This document shows positions 8,240-17,738 of a stretch of DNA of 64,000 nucleotides, in pieces. The stretch covers positions 62,001 through 126,000 of the forward strand of contig NZ_JACCJY010000016.1 of the NCBI RefSeq assembly GCF_014596085.1, given 5' to 3'. Source of the DNA: Azospirillum tabaci (GTDB lineage Bacteria > Pseudomonadota > Alphaproteobacteria > Azospirillales > Azospirillaceae). A program made the translations under genes and the position numbers. Below the pieces are notes generated by a model. That model ran no database searches. It worked only from the letters and a program-made list of their open reading frames with translations, and had not been told where the DNA came from. Position 1 is the first letter of the stretch. Each line of letters begins with the position of its first letter.

Positions 8240-9298
8240 TTGAGCAAGGTTGCACTGATCACCGGCGTCACAGGACAGGACGGCGCCTATCTGGCGGAAC
8301 TGCTGCTGGCGAAGGGCTACATCGTCCACGGCGTCAAACGGCGTTCCTCGTCCTTCAACACGGAGCGGGTGGAGCATCTGTACCGCGACGTGCACGAGGA
8401 GGATGTCCGCTTCCGGATGCACTACGGCGACCTGACCGACGCGACCAACCTGCTGCGCATCGTCCAGGAGGTCCAGCCGGACGAGATCTACAACCTCGCC
8501 GCCCAAAGCCATGTGCAGGTCAGCTTCGAGACGCCGGAATACACGGCGAACGCCGACGCGTTCGGCACGCTGCGCCTGCTGGAGGCGATCCGCATCCTGA
8601 AGCTGGAGGGGAAGACGCGCTTCTACCAAGCCTCCACGTCGGAGCTGTTCGGCAAGGCGCAGGAGGTTCCGCAGACGGAGACGACGCCCTTCTACCCGCG
8701 CAGCCCCTACGCGGTGGCCAAGCTCTACGCCTACTGGATCACGGTGAACTACCGCGAGGCGTACGGCATGCACGCCTCGAACGGCATCCTGTTCAACCAC
8801 GAAGGACCGACCCGCGGCGAGACCTTCGTCACGCGCAAGATCACCCGCGCCGTCGCTGCCATCCAGCTGGGCCTGCAGGAAAGGCTGTACCTCGGCAACC
8901 TGGACGCCAGGCGCGACTGGGGCCATGCCCGCGACTACGTGGAAGGCATGTGGCGCATCGTCCAGCAGGAACAGCCGGACGACTATGTGCTGGCCACCGG
9001 CGAAACCCATTCCATCCGCGAGTTCGTGGAGCTGGCCTTCAGCCATGTCGGGCGCCGGATCGTATGGCGGGGAACGGGGGTGGACGAGAAGGGCGTCGAT
9101 GCCGACAGCGGCGAGGTGCTGATCGAGGTCGATCCGCGCTATTTCCGCCCGACCGAGGTGGATCTGCTGCTGGGGGATCCGTCCAAGGCGCGGGCCAGGC
9201 TGGATTGGACGCACACCACCAGCTTCCCCGACCTCGTCCGCGAGATGATGGAGAGCGATCTCGCCCGTTTCAGGCAGGAAGCCGGGCGCCGTGCCTGA
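8240..9298 (+). CDS. gmd: GDP-mannose 4,6-dehydratase
   Basis: The protein starts [34 protein letters not shown], the NADP-binding loop of GDP-mannose dehydratases, and carries [20 protein letters not shown], the Tyr-x3-Lys pair in [12 protein letters not shown] and the family signature [20 protein letters not shown] (usually FNHES-PRRGE). It converts GDP-D-mannose to GDP-4-keto-6-deoxymannose, the precursor of GDP-L-fucose made with the synthase at 11112. I favour a TTG start at 8240, which gives the usual N-terminus and 352 residues (family about 350); an upstream ATG at 8117 would add an implausible Arg-rich 41-residue extension. It leads a plus-strand group with wzm, wzt and fcl, separated from wzm by 180 bases. 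Confidence 0.95.
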   Translation: MSKVALITGVTGQDGAYLAELLLAKGYIVHGVKRRSSSFNTERVEHLYRDVHEEDVRFRMHYGDLTDATNLLRIVQEVQPDEIYNLAAQSHVQVSFETPEYTANADAFGTLRLLEAIRILKLEGKTRFYQASTSELFGKAQEVPQTETTPFYPRSPYAVAKLYAYWITVNYREAYGMHASNGILFNHEGPTRGETFVTRKITRAVAAIQLGLQERLYLGNLDARRDWGHARDYVEGMWRIVQQEQPDDYVLATGETHSIREFVELAFSHVGRRIVWRGTGVDEKGVDADSGEVLIEVDPRYFRPTEVDLLLGDPSKARARLDWTHTTSFPDLVREMMESDLARFRQEAGRRA

Positions 9299-9478
9299 CC
9301 CGGGGCTCCCTTCCCCCCTTGGGAGGGCCGCGGGTTAAGGCTGTGAAGCCACTGACGAAGGGAGTATACAAGCTGCCGTTCGGTTTGTTTCGTTCCGGAG
9401 TTCGCGTGGTGTTGTCCAGAGCCTCCTCGCCGTGGCGCCGCCTGTGTACGGTCGCGGCTTGCACCCAGGGTGCCCGCA

Positions 9479-10339
9479 ATGACGAGTGAGAGCATGCCCT
9501 GCCTGCGGTTCCGCAAGCAAAGCGCGGACGTCTATGATTCCGGCGACCGCGGCCAGCCGGAGCGGGCCTGGGAAGACCTGCTGGACGGCGGCCGGCGTTG
9601 GCGGCTGTGGAGCACGCTCGGCTGGCACGACATCCGCAAGCGCTACCGCCGTTCGGTGCTCGGGCCCTTCTGGCTGACGCTCAGCATGGCGGTCATGGTG
9701 GCCAGTCTCGGCCTCATCTACGGGACGCTGTTCCGGCTCGACCTGGAAAACTACCTGCCGTTCCTCGCCATCGGCCTGGCCACCTGGACTTTCATCGCGT
9801 CCTTCCTGAACGAAGGCTGCACGAGCTTCATCGACCTGGAGCCGCTGATCAAGAACGTGCGCATCCCGATGTCGCTGCACATCCTGCGCGTGCTGTGGCG
9901 GAACCTGATCATCTACGCCCACAACATCGTCATCTTCGCGGGGGTGGCGGTGGTCTTCGGGATATGGCCGGGGATCGGAGGCATTCTGCTGGCCTTCGCG
10001 GGGCTCGGGCTCCTGCTGGTCAACGCCAGCTGGATCATGCTTCTGTGCGGCATGATCTGCACGCGCTTCCGCGACGTGCCGCCCATCGTCGCCAGCGTCA
10101 TCCAGCTCCTGTTCTTCGTGACGCCGGTCATGTGGAAGCCGGAGCTGCTGGGCGACCGGCGCTACCTGATGGTGCTCAACCCCTTCTACCATCTGATCGA
10201 GGCCATCCGGGCGCCGCTGCTCGGCCAGCTTCCGCACTGGGAGAACTGGGCGTTCGGCCTGCTGTTCGCCGTGGCCGGCTGGGCGCTCACCTTCGCCGTC
10301 TTCGCCCGTTTCCGCAAACGCATCGCCTACTGGCTCTGA
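9479..10339 (+). CDS. wzm: ABC-2 type polysaccharide/polyol-phosphate exporter, permease
   Basis: A 286-residue membrane protein of the ABC-2 (Wzm/KpsM/TagG) type. After a short cytoplasmic N-terminus with LGWHDIRKRYRRSVLGPFW, the hallmark entry motif of glycan-export permeases, there are about six hydrophobic segments, ending with VTPVMWKPELLG and NPFYHLIEAIRAPLLG, both typical. It would move undecaprenyl-linked glycan across the inner membrane using the ATPase encoded next. ATG 9479 follows AGGG by 8 bases; a GTG at 9470 is in frame but overlaps that site. The stop overlaps the ATG of wzt (TGATG), so the two are translationally coupled. Confidence 0.95.
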   Translation: MTSESMPCLRFRKQSADVYDSGDRGQPERAWEDLLDGGRRWRLWSTLGWHDIRKRYRRSVLGPFWLTLSMAVMVASLGLIYGTLFRLDLENYLPFLAIGLATWTFIASFLNEGCTSFIDLEPLIKNVRIPMSLHILRVLWRNLIIYAHNIVIFAGVAVVFGIWPGIGGILLAFAGLGLLLVNASWIMLLCGMICTRFRDVPPIVASVIQLLFFVTPVMWKPELLGDRRYLMVLNPFYHLIEAIRAPLLGQLPHWENWAFGLLFAVAGWALTFAVFARFRKRIAYWL

Positions 10340-11115
10340 TGGCTGCGATCCACCTCGACGACGTATCGGTCGATTTCGTCCTCTACCAGGGCAGCGCGCG
10401 CTCCCTGAAGAAGACTCTGCTGCGCTCCTCCACCAGCGGCGTCCTGAAGCATGACGCCCATCACCGCGTCACCGTGAAGGCGCTGAGCAACTTCTCGCTG
10501 ACGCTGGAGCACGGCGACCGGGTGGGGCTGATCGGCGGGAACGGTGCCGGCAAGACGACGCTGCTGCGCGTGCTCGCCGGCGTCTACGAGCCGACGGCCG
10601 GGCGGATTCGCGTCGAAGGGCGCGTGACGCCGCTGTTCGACCTCGGCCTCGGGCTCGACATGGACGCGTCGGGCTACGACAACATCCGGATGCGGGCGGC
10701 CTATTTCGGCATCGACGCCGACGAGGTGGAGCGGAAGATGGACGACATCGCCGCCTTCACCGAACTGGGCGACTATCTCAACCTGCCGGTCCGCACCTAT
10801 TCGGCGGGCATGACGCTCCGCCTCGCCTTCGCCGCGGCGACCTCGGTCGATCCGGAGATCCTGCTGATGGACGAATGGCTCGCCGTCAGCGACACGAAGT
10901 TCTTGGAAAAGGCCCAGCGCCGCGCCGAGGGATTCGTGAACCGGTCCAGCATCATGGTCGTCGCCTCCCATGTCGAGGAGGTGTTGAAGCGGCTGTGCAA
11001 CAAGGTGCTGTGGCTGGAGCGCGGGAGCGTCCAGCGCTTCGGACCGGTCGAGGAGGTGCTGGCGGCGTATCACGCCCATGTCGCCGCCGCCGGTTCCGTG
11101 GGGGGTGGGTCATGA
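10339..11115 (+). CDS. wzt: ABC-type polysaccharide exporter, ATPase
   Basis: A 258-residue ATPase with Walker A GGNGAGKTT, signature YSAGMTLRLAFA (the Ser-Ala-Gly-Met form of glycan exporters), Walker B ILLMDEW and a switch His in VVASHVEEV. It drives export by the Wzm permease encoded just upstream, with which it shares a TGATG junction. It overlaps the fcl start by four bases (ATGA). Full O-antigen Wzt proteins are about 400 residues with a C-terminal carbohydrate-binding domain; this one stops after the nucleotide-binding domain, like KpsT and TagH-core types. So export is probably not gated by recognition of a chain-end cap through this protein. Confidence 0.95.
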   Translation: MAAIHLDDVSVDFVLYQGSARSLKKTLLRSSTSGVLKHDAHHRVTVKALSNFSLTLEHGDRVGLIGGNGAGKTTLLRVLAGVYEPTAGRIRVEGRVTPLFDLGLGLDMDASGYDNIRMRAAYFGIDADEVERKMDDIAAFTELGDYLNLPVRTYSAGMTLRLAFAAATSVDPEILLMDEWLAVSDTKFLEKAQRRAEGFVNRSSIMVVASHVEEVLKRLCNKVLWLERGSVQRFGPVEEVLAAYHAHVAAAGSVGGGS

Positions 11116-12104
11116 CCACGGACGTGCCCTTTTCCCTGGAGGGCAAGCGGGTCTGGGTCGCGGGACACCGTGGCATGGCGGGTTCGGCGATCGTCCGTCG
11201 GCTTGAGCGGGAACCCTGCGAGATCCTCACGGTCGGCCGCGAGAGCGTCGACCTGCGCCGGCAGGCGGAGGTCGAGGACTGGATGGCCGAAACGCGGCCG
11301 GACGTCGTGTTCCTCGCCGCCGCCCTGGTCGGCGGCATTCACGCCAACAACAGCCGCCCGGCCGAGTTCATCTACGAGAACCTGGCGATCGAGACCAACG
11401 TCATCCACGCCGCCCGGACGGTCGGGGTGCGCAAGCTGGTGTTTCTGGGCTCCTCCTGCATCTACCCGCGGCTGGCGCCGCAGCCGATGCGCGAGGAGGC
11501 GCTGCTCACAGGACCGCTGGAACCCACCAACGAATGGTACGCCATCGCCAAGATCGCCGGCATCAGGATGTGCCAGGCCTACCGCCGGCAGTACGGCTGC
11601 GACTTCATCGCGGCGATGCCGACCAACCTCTACGGCTACGGCGACAATTTCGACGTCGCGCAGGGACACGTCGCCGCTGCCCTGATGGTGCGGATTCACC
11701 GCGCCAAGGAAGAGGGGGCGGACAGCGTGGTGCTGTGGGGCGACGGCAGCCCGCTGCGCGAATTCCTGTTTGTCGAGGATCTGGCCGACGGGCTGGTCTT
11801 CCTGGCGAAGGGCTATTCGGGCGAACCCCACGTCAACCTCGGGTCCGGCCATGAGATCTCCATCCGCGGGCTGGCCGAACTGCTGGCCGAGGTGATCGGC
11901 TATCGGGGTGGCTTCCGTTTCGACACGTCCAAGCCGAACGGCACGCCGCGCAAGATCATGGATGGCGGCCGGCTCGCCGCCATGGGATGGACCGCGCCCA
12001 CGCCGCTGCGCGAGGGGTTCGCGCGGACCTATCGCTGGTATGTGGACAATCTGGGCTCCGGCACCCTGCGCGGGCTGCCTCCTCCCTCCCCGAACGACTG
12101 CTGA
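11112..12104 (+). CDS. fcl: GDP-L-fucose synthase (GDP-4-keto-6-deoxymannose 3,5-epimerase-4-reductase)
   Basis: A 330-residue short-chain dehydrogenase of the WcaG type. It has VAGHRGMAGSAIVRRL at the N-terminus for NADP, FLAAALVGGIHANN, the catalytic Ser in LGSSCIYPRLAPQPM and Tyr-x3-Lys in NEWYAIAKIAGI, all characteristic of fucose synthases. It turns the Gmd product into GDP-L-fucose, which completes the pathway begun at 8240. The start at 11112 overlaps the wzt stop (ATGA), so it is co-translated with the exporter genes. A gap of 256 bases follows before the secretion operon. Confidence 0.95.
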   Translation: MTTDVPFSLEGKRVWVAGHRGMAGSAIVRRLEREPCEILTVGRESVDLRRQAEVEDWMAETRPDVVFLAAALVGGIHANNSRPAEFIYENLAIETNVIHAARTVGVRKLVFLGSSCIYPRLAPQPMREEALLTGPLEPTNEWYAIAKIAGIRMCQAYRRQYGCDFIAAMPTNLYGYGDNFDVAQGHVAAALMVRIHRAKEEGADSVVLWGDGSPLREFLFVEDLADGLVFLAKGYSGEPHVNLGSGHEISIRGLAELLAEVIGYRGGFRFDTSKPNGTPRKIMDGGRLAAMGWTAPTPLREGFARTYRWYVDNLGSGTLRGLPPPSPNDC

Positions 12105-12195
12105 GGGCGACCCGGCGGGCCGAGACCCGCTGCGGCGCGGTGTCGCAGTCGCTGCACGCCGACCGCGCGATAAGGCGGGGCAGGCTGTGCCCTTT

Positions 12196-12205
12196 TGGGT
12201 ACCCA
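12196..12205. promoter_or_regulatory. Perfect 10-base palindrome upstream of the secretion operon
   Basis: TGGGTACCCA forms a perfect palindrome flanked by T and A runs, 155 bases before the ATG of the type I secretion ATPase and 91 bases after the fcl stop. It may be an operator for the secretion genes. No known regulator consensus is matched with confidence. Confidence 0.25.
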
Positions 12206-12360
12206 CAAATACGTCACAACCGGCGACGTTGCCCCAATGGCCATTTAAAGCTCGCCCAAATTGAGGCTTCCCAGTGCGGCGCTTGTGTCTGATGAAGGTA
12301 GTAAAGTACAGTCGCGCCATTGGGAAGCCACCGGAAGAGCGACTGGAACACAGGGGCCCG

Positions 12361-14598
12361 ATGCAGAGCAAGACCGCCACCGATCCGCAAAAGGCCTCTG
12401 CTGAGGCTCCACGGACCACCAGCCTCCATGCGCTTGCCATCGTTGCGCGTCATCACGGACTCCATCTTTCGGTGGACCAGCTGAAGCGTGACTACGGAGT
12501 CGAGGCCGGAGAGCCATCCCCGCAGCATCTGGTCAAGATCGCCGAGGGCAACGGGCTGACCGCCCGCGCCGCGAAGCTGCGCTGGAAGCATTTGTCCCGC
12601 CTCGGCAAGGCCTTGCCGCTCCTGCTCCGTCTGCGCGACGGAAGCACGATGGTGCTGGTCTCCTTCCGCAAGGACGGCGGGACCCCGGCGGTGATGCTGC
12701 AGGACCCGCTGAGCCCCGACCAAGCCTGCGTCGCCGTGGACGAACTCCGCCTCGCTTCGGTCTGGGATGGCGATGCCATCTTCGTCAAGCGCCGCTACCG
12801 CATGACCGATACGGAGCAGCCGTTCGGCTTCATCTGGCTGGTCGGACAGATCCTGCGCGAGAAGCGGATCTTCGGCGACGTCGCCATCTCCGCGCTGGTT
12901 CTCAGCCTGTTCGCCCTGGGGCCGCCGCTGATCTTCATGGTCATCCTGGATCGCGTGCTCGTTCACCAGCGGATGTCCACGCTGACCCTGCTCGTGACGG
13001 CGATTGCGATCATGCTGGTGTTCGACACCCTCTTCGGCTATCTGCGCCGCCGCTTGGTGGCGATCGGCACGGCCAAGGTGGATGCACGCATCAGCACCTA
13101 CATCTTCGACCGGATGATCGGCTTGCCGATCGACTTCTTCGAGCGGACGCCGACCGGCGTCATCTCCCACTCGCTCAACGAGGTCTGGCGCATCCGCGGC
13201 TTCCTGACCGGGCAACTGTTCGGGACGCTTCTGGATTCCATGACGCTGATCGTGCTGATCCCGGCGATGTTCGTGCTGAGCCCGCCGCTCGCCTTCGTCG
13301 TCCTGGGCATCGCGTCCCTCATGTGCCTCGTGGTGGTGCTTTACATCGGCCCGCTGGCCCGCGCCTACGGCAAGGTCATCCAGGCCGAGCATCGCAAGGG
13401 CTCCTTCATGATCGAGGTGCTGCACGGCATGCGCACCGTGAAGTCGCTGGCCCTGGAAGGGCGCAAGCGGCTCGATTGGGAGGTTCGTGTCGCCGAGGCG
13501 GTGCGTGCCAACACGGCCATGCAGATGCTGTCCAACCAGCCGCAGACCATCCTGCAGCCCCTGGAGAAATCGATCTACGCCGGGACCCTGGCGATCGGCG
13601 CCTACTTCGCCATCGGCGAAGGGGCGATCGTTTACGGCGGTTCGCTGGTCGCCTTCAGCATGATCGCCAGCCGCGCAACGCAGCCCTTCGTGCAGATCGC
13701 CAGCCTGATGCAGCAGTTCCAGGAGGCGCGCGGCGCCGTCGCCCAGGTGTCGTCGGTCGTGAACCAGGCGCAGGAGCAGGGGCTGGGCCGCCAGGGCGTG
13801 CGCCCGGTGATCAAGGGCGAGATCTCCTTCTCGGAGGTGCGCTTCCGCTATCCGGGTTCGCAGAACCCGGCGCTCGACAGCACCAGCTTCGCCATCAAGG
13901 CCGGCCAGGTCATCGGCATCATGGGGCGGTCCGGCTCGGGCAAGACCACGGTCACGCGCCTGCTGCAGGGCTTGCACCAGAACTACGACGGCCTGATCAA
14001 GATCGACGGCGTGGACCTGCGTGAGATCGACCTCAGTCACTTGCGCTCCAACCTCGGCGTCGTGCTGCAGGACAACTTCCTGTTCAGCGGCACGATCCGC
14101 GAGAACATCATGGCGGCCAACCGCAGCGCCTCCCTCGAAGAGGTGATGCGGGCCGCCCGTCTCGCCGGCGCGGAGGAGTTCATCGAGCGCCTGCCGCGCG
14201 GCTACGAGACGATGATCGAGGAAGGCTCGGCCAACCTGTCCGGCGGCCAGAAGCAGCGCATCGCCATCGCCCGCGCGCTGCTGGTCGATCCGAGCGTCCT
14301 GATCCTCGACGAGGCGACCAGCGCGCTCGACCCCGACAGCGAAGCGATCATCAACAACAACCTGACGCGCATCGCCCAGGACCGGACGATGATCGTCATC
14401 TCCCATCGCCTCGCCTCGCTGGTGAATTGCGACCAGATCATCGTGATGGAGCGCGGCAGGCTCTACGACATGGGCAAGCACGACGAGCTCCTCCAGCGCT
14501 GCGACGTCTACCGGCATCTCTGGTTCCAGCAGAACCGCCACCTTTCCCCGGGAAGCACTCATGACCGCGCTCCTCTTACGTCGGCCGCAAACAGCTGA
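12361..14598 (+). CDS. Type I secretion system permease/ATPase (HlyB/PrtD-like, C39-like N-terminus)
   Basis: A 745-residue exporter with three parts. About residues 15-130 form a peptidase-C39-like domain without the catalytic Cys, as in HlyB, where it binds substrate instead of cleaving it. About 155-435 is a six-helix ABC membrane domain. About 475-715 is the ATPase: Walker A GRSGSGKTT, signature NLSGGQKQRIAIARAL, Walker B VLILDEATSALD and ISHRLA. It would export unfolded RTX-type proteins across both membranes together with the adaptor encoded next and an outer-membrane TolC-like channel not seen here. ATG 12361 follows AGGGG closely; an in-frame ATG at 12274 lacks this. The gene overlaps the adaptor by 38 bases. 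Likely cargo lies in the window: the protease at 20455 and the RTX protein at 31457. Confidence 0.92.
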   Translation: MQSKTATDPQKASAEAPRTTSLHALAIVARHHGLHLSVDQLKRDYGVEAGEPSPQHLVKIAEGNGLTARAAKLRWKHLSRLGKALPLLLRLRDGSTMVLVSFRKDGGTPAVMLQDPLSPDQACVAVDELRLASVWDGDAIFVKRRYRMTDTEQPFGFIWLVGQILREKRIFGDVAISALVLSLFALGPPLIFMVILDRVLVHQRMSTLTLLVTAIAIMLVFDTLFGYLRRRLVAIGTAKVDARISTYIFDRMIGLPIDFFERTPTGVISHSLNEVWRIRGFLTGQLFGTLLDSMTLIVLIPAMFVLSPPLAFVVLGIASLMCLVVVLYIGPLARAYGKVIQAEHRKGSFMIEVLHGMRTVKSLALEGRKRLDWEVRVAEAVRANTAMQMLSNQPQTILQPLEKSIYAGTLAIGAYFAIGEGAIVYGGSLVAFSMIASRATQPFVQIASLMQQFQEARGAVAQVSSVVNQAQEQGLGRQGVRPVIKGEISFSEVRFRYPGSQNPALDSTSFAIKAGQVIGIMGRSGSGKTTVTRLLQGLHQNYDGLIKIDGVDLREIDLSHLRSNLGVVLQDNFLFSGTIRENIMAANRSASLEEVMRAARLAGAEEFIERLPRGYETMIEEGSANLSGGQKQRIAIARALLVDPSVLILDEATSALDPDSEAIINNNLTRIAQDRTMIVISHRLASLVNCDQIIVMERGRLYDMGKHDELLQRCDVYRHLWFQQNRHLSPGSTHDRAPLTSAANS

Positions 14599-15919
14599 CC
14601 GCTTCGCCGAGCAGGCGATCAACGATTTCCAGGGCGAGGTTTCGGAAATCACCGGCCAGCCGGACCCGCAAGGCGCGCGCGTGGTGATCTGGACGCTCGC
14701 CGCCATGCTGGTCGTGCTGATCGTGATGGCGTCGGTGATGAAGCTCGACCGCGTGGTCAGCGCTTCGGGGCGTGTCGTGTCCCAGGCGCCGACCATCGTC
14801 GTCCAGCCCCTGGAAACCTCGATCATCCGCAGCCTCAACGCGCGCGTCGGGCAGACCGTGCGGCGCGGGGAGGTGCTGGCCACGCTCGACCCGACCTTCT
14901 CGTCGGCCGACGTCGCCCAGCTGGAACGCCAGGCGTCCAAGCTGGCGGCCGAGATCGCCCGGCTGAACGCGGAGGCCAAGAACGCGGCCTTCACGGTGGC
15001 TGGGAACGACCCGGACATGGTCCTGCAGGAATCCATCTGGCGCTTCCGCCAGGCGGAGTATGCGGCCAAGCTGGCCAACTTCGACCAGCGTATGGCCACC
15101 CTGCAGGCGACGATCAAGAACAACCAGACGGACGCCGAGCATTACCGCTCGCGCCTGAAGATCGTCGGCGAGATCGAGTCGATGCGGCGGACTCTGGAAA
15201 AGAACCAGACCGGCAGCCGTCTCAACTCCCTGATCGCCAGCGACACGCGGGTGGAGACGGAGCGCAACCTCGGCAACAGCGAAAGCACCATCCGCACCGC
15301 CGGCCACGATCTGGAGGCACTGCGCGCCGAGCGCGAGGTCTACATCCAGCAGTGGCGCAGCACCTTGCTGACCGACCTGTCGACCCGCCAGGTCGACCTC
15401 GAGCGCGTCCGCGAGGAGCTGTCCAAAGCCCAGAAGCGCCGCGATCTGGTCGAGCTGCGCGCGGTGGATGACGCCGTGGTGCTGGAGGTCGGGAAGTACT
15501 CCGTCGGGTCGGTGGTGGAGCAGGCCCAGCCGATCTACACTCTGGTGCCGCTGCACGCGAAGCTGGAGGTGGAAGCCGAAATCGCCGGGCTCGACCAGGG
15601 CTTCATCAAGCCGGGCGATCCGGTGCAGGTCAAGCTCGACGCCTACCGCTATATCGAGCACGGGATGGCCAAGGGCGTGGTCAAGACGATCAGCGAGGAC
15701 TCCTTCACCAAGCGTGAGGACCAGTCCCAGGCGCCTCGTCCCTTCTTCCGGGCCCGGATCGAGCTGACCGACGTGTCTCTGCGCGACGTGCCCTCCGATT
15801 TCCGGCTGGTCCCGGGCATGCCGTTGACGGCCGACATCGTGGTCGGCGCAAGGACCATCATGGCCTATCTCGTCGAAGGGGCCTTGAAGAGCGGTGCCGA
15901 AGGCATGCGCGAACCGTAA
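14561..15919 (+). CDS. Type I secretion membrane-fusion protein (HlyD family)
   Basis: A 452-residue adaptor: a short cytoplasmic N-terminus, one membrane segment at about 42-60 (VVIWTLAAMLVVLIVMASVM), a first lipoyl half (SASGRVVSQAPTIVVQPLE...VGQTVRRGEVLATLDPTF), a long coiled-coil hairpin at about 110-300, then the second lipoyl half and beta-barrel ending in PGMPLTADIVVGARTIMAYL. That closing string is the HlyD family signature region. It bridges the ABC exporter to the outer-membrane channel across the periplasm. It starts inside the 3' end of the ATPase gene, so translation is coupled. Confidence 0.93.
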   Translation: MTALLLRRPQTADRFAEQAINDFQGEVSEITGQPDPQGARVVIWTLAAMLVVLIVMASVMKLDRVVSASGRVVSQAPTIVVQPLETSIIRSLNARVGQTVRRGEVLATLDPTFSSADVAQLERQASKLAAEIARLNAEAKNAAFTVAGNDPDMVLQESIWRFRQAEYAAKLANFDQRMATLQATIKNNQTDAEHYRSRLKIVGEIESMRRTLEKNQTGSRLNSLIASDTRVETERNLGNSESTIRTAGHDLEALRAEREVYIQQWRSTLLTDLSTRQVDLERVREELSKAQKRRDLVELRAVDDAVVLEVGKYSVGSVVEQAQPIYTLVPLHAKLEVEAEIAGLDQGFIKPGDPVQVKLDAYRYIEHGMAKGVVKTISEDSFTKREDQSQAPRPFFRARIELTDVSLRDVPSDFRLVPGMPLTADIVVGARTIMAYLVEGALKSGAEGMREP

Positions 15920-15989
15920 TAAGGCGAGACCTGAAGGCACCGGCCGCGGCCGGTGAGAAGCCGGCCAGTGATCGGTACGGAAGGAAAGG

Positions 15990-17723
15990 GTGTTGAGGCC
16001 GATGCGCAAGCTTATCAAGGCAGCCGGGCGGCTGTTCGGCGCCGCTTCGCCGGACGACGACTACGCCAGGGGCCTGAAGGCGCTCGAGCGGGGGGACCAC
16101 AAGGCGGCCCTGGAATCCTGGATGTCGGCGGCCCAGGCCGGCCATGCCGGCGCCCAGCACCAGATTGGTCGCCTGTACGATCTCGGCAAAGGCGTGGTGC
16201 GCAACGCCGTCGACGCGGTCGGCTGGTACCGGCAGGCGGCCGACAACGGCCATGGCGAGGCCCAGGCACGACTGGCCGAGATCTATTACTACGGCTGCGA
16301 CGCGCCGAAGGGGATCACCCCGACCGACGAGGCCCTGTCGGTCCTCTTCCCCAAAGGGCTGAAGATCGAGCAGGACTACACGGAGGCCCTGCGCTGGGCG
16401 CGCGCCGCCGCCGAACAGGGCGTCGTCGCTGCGCAGGCCATGCTCGGCTACATGCACGCCTCGGGCTTCGGCATCACTCCGGATTACACCGAGGCCGAAC
16501 GCTGGTACCGCATCGCCGCGGAGCAGGGCAATGCGGCGGCGCAACTCGGGCTCGGGACGCTGCTGGCCGGCGGCTACGGTGGGAAGTCCGACCCCGAGGC
16601 CGCCCACCAGTGGTTCCGTAAGGCGGCCGAGCAGAAGAACGTGATGGCTTGGTATTATCTCGGCACCCAGTACGCCGCCGGCGTGGGGGTGGCGCAGGAC
16701 CCCGCCGAGGCGGTCTCCTGGTTCCGCCGCGCCGCCGAGGCGGGCGCCGCGGCGGCGCAGCGGGCGCTCGGTCTGCTGTACGCGCGGGGGGTCGGCGTGG
16801 CGGCCGATCCGCACATGGCCGAGACCTGGCTGCGCAAGGCGGCGGTCCAGGGCGACACCGAGGCGATGCTGCAGCTCGGCCACCTGAACAGCCGGGGCGC
16901 GGGGATGCAGCCCAACCTGTTCGACGCCGCGACTTGGTATCGGGCGGCGGCGGAGATGGGGCACCGCGAGGCGCAGAAGATCATCGCGCAAATGTATTTC
17001 GCCGGGTCCGGCGTGCCGCGCGACGAGATGGAGGCGGTCCGCTGGCTGGAGCGCGCCGCCGGCCAGGGCGATCCGCAGGCCCAGCTGCGCATCGGCGCGC
17101 TGTACGCCGAAGGGCGCGGTGTGGCCCGCGACTACGACCGGGCGCTCGACTGGTTCCGTCGGGCGGCCGAACAGGGCAACAGCGACGCGGTCTACAACAT
17201 CGGCACGCTGCACAGCCTCGGTCTCGGCGTGCCGCGCGACCCGGCGGGCGCCCTGACCTGGTACGAGCGGGCGGCCGAGCAGGGCAGCGTGCTGGCCCAA
17301 TTCCGGCTCGGCACCATGTCCGCCGCTGGCGACGGAGTGCCGCAGGACTACGCCCGCGCCGCCTTCTGGTCGCGCAAGGCCGCCGAACAGGGCCATGTCG
17401 GCGCCATGATCAACCTCGGCCGTTTCTGTATGCAGGGGCTGGGTATGGAGCGCGACATCAAGGAGGCGCTCCGCTGGCTGACCGCCGCCGCCGAACAGAA
17501 GGAGCCGTCGGCCATGACGGCGCTCGGCGAACTGCACGGGCATTGGAGCGAACAGAAAGACATCGGCCGCGCCCGCGCCTGGCTGGAGCGTGCGGCGGCC
17601 CTCGGCGATGAGCGGGCCAAGATGCTGCTGGAGCGGTTGCCTGCCACCGATCCGTCCGGTGCCGTTCATGGCCAATTCGACGGCCACTCTCCCGGCCAGC
17701 TCCGCGCGGCCGGCGAGGGATGA
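15990..17723 (+). CDS. Sel1-like repeat protein linked to the type I secretion operon
   Basis: A 577-residue protein made almost wholly of about 13 Sel1 repeats of 36-40 residues, each with the form AAEQGxxxAQxxLGxLYxxGxGVxxDxxxAxxWxRK. Sel1 repeats are alpha-helical solenoids that act as scaffolds for protein partners; in bacteria many sit in envelope assembly and polysaccharide regulation. No signal peptide is evident: the N-terminus is basic and reads MRKLIKAAGRLFGAA. The start is either GTG 15990 or ATG 16002, 4 codons apart; AAGGA lies just before the first. It follows the adaptor gene by 70 bases in the same direction and ends 15 bases from the convergent GNAT gene, with no clear terminator. 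A role in secretion or glycan assembly is inferred only from position. Confidence 0.85.
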   Translation: MLRPMRKLIKAAGRLFGAASPDDDYARGLKALERGDHKAALESWMSAAQAGHAGAQHQIGRLYDLGKGVVRNAVDAVGWYRQAADNGHGEAQARLAEIYYYGCDAPKGITPTDEALSVLFPKGLKIEQDYTEALRWARAAAEQGVVAAQAMLGYMHASGFGITPDYTEAERWYRIAAEQGNAAAQLGLGTLLAGGYGGKSDPEAAHQWFRKAAEQKNVMAWYYLGTQYAAGVGVAQDPAEAVSWFRRAAEAGAAAAQRALGLLYARGVGVAADPHMAETWLRKAAVQGDTEAMLQLGHLNSRGAGMQPNLFDAATWYRAAAEMGHREAQKIIAQMYFAGSGVPRDEMEAVRWLERAAGQGDPQAQLRIGALYAEGRGVARDYDRALDWFRRAAEQGNSDAVYNIGTLHSLGLGVPRDPAGALTWYERAAEQGSVLAQFRLGTMSAAGDGVPQDYARAAFWSRKAAEQGHVGAMINLGRFCMQGLGMERDIKEALRWLTAAAEQKEPSAMTALGELHGHWSEQKDIGRARAWLERAAALGDERAKMLLERLPATDPSGAVHGQFDGHSPGQLRAAGEG

Positions 17724-17738
17724 CGCCGTTCGGCCGGC

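Noticed and set aside
7711..8271. Possible small gene in the gap before gmd
   Set aside because: Neither strand has a frame with good start signals or homology; the AT-rich part looks like promoter DNA.
12214..15123. A very long minus-strand frame opposite the type I secretion genes
   Set aside because: It is the mirror of strongly supported HlyB/HlyD genes, has His/Asp/Arg-rich composition typical of antisense GC-rich DNA, and shows no domain.
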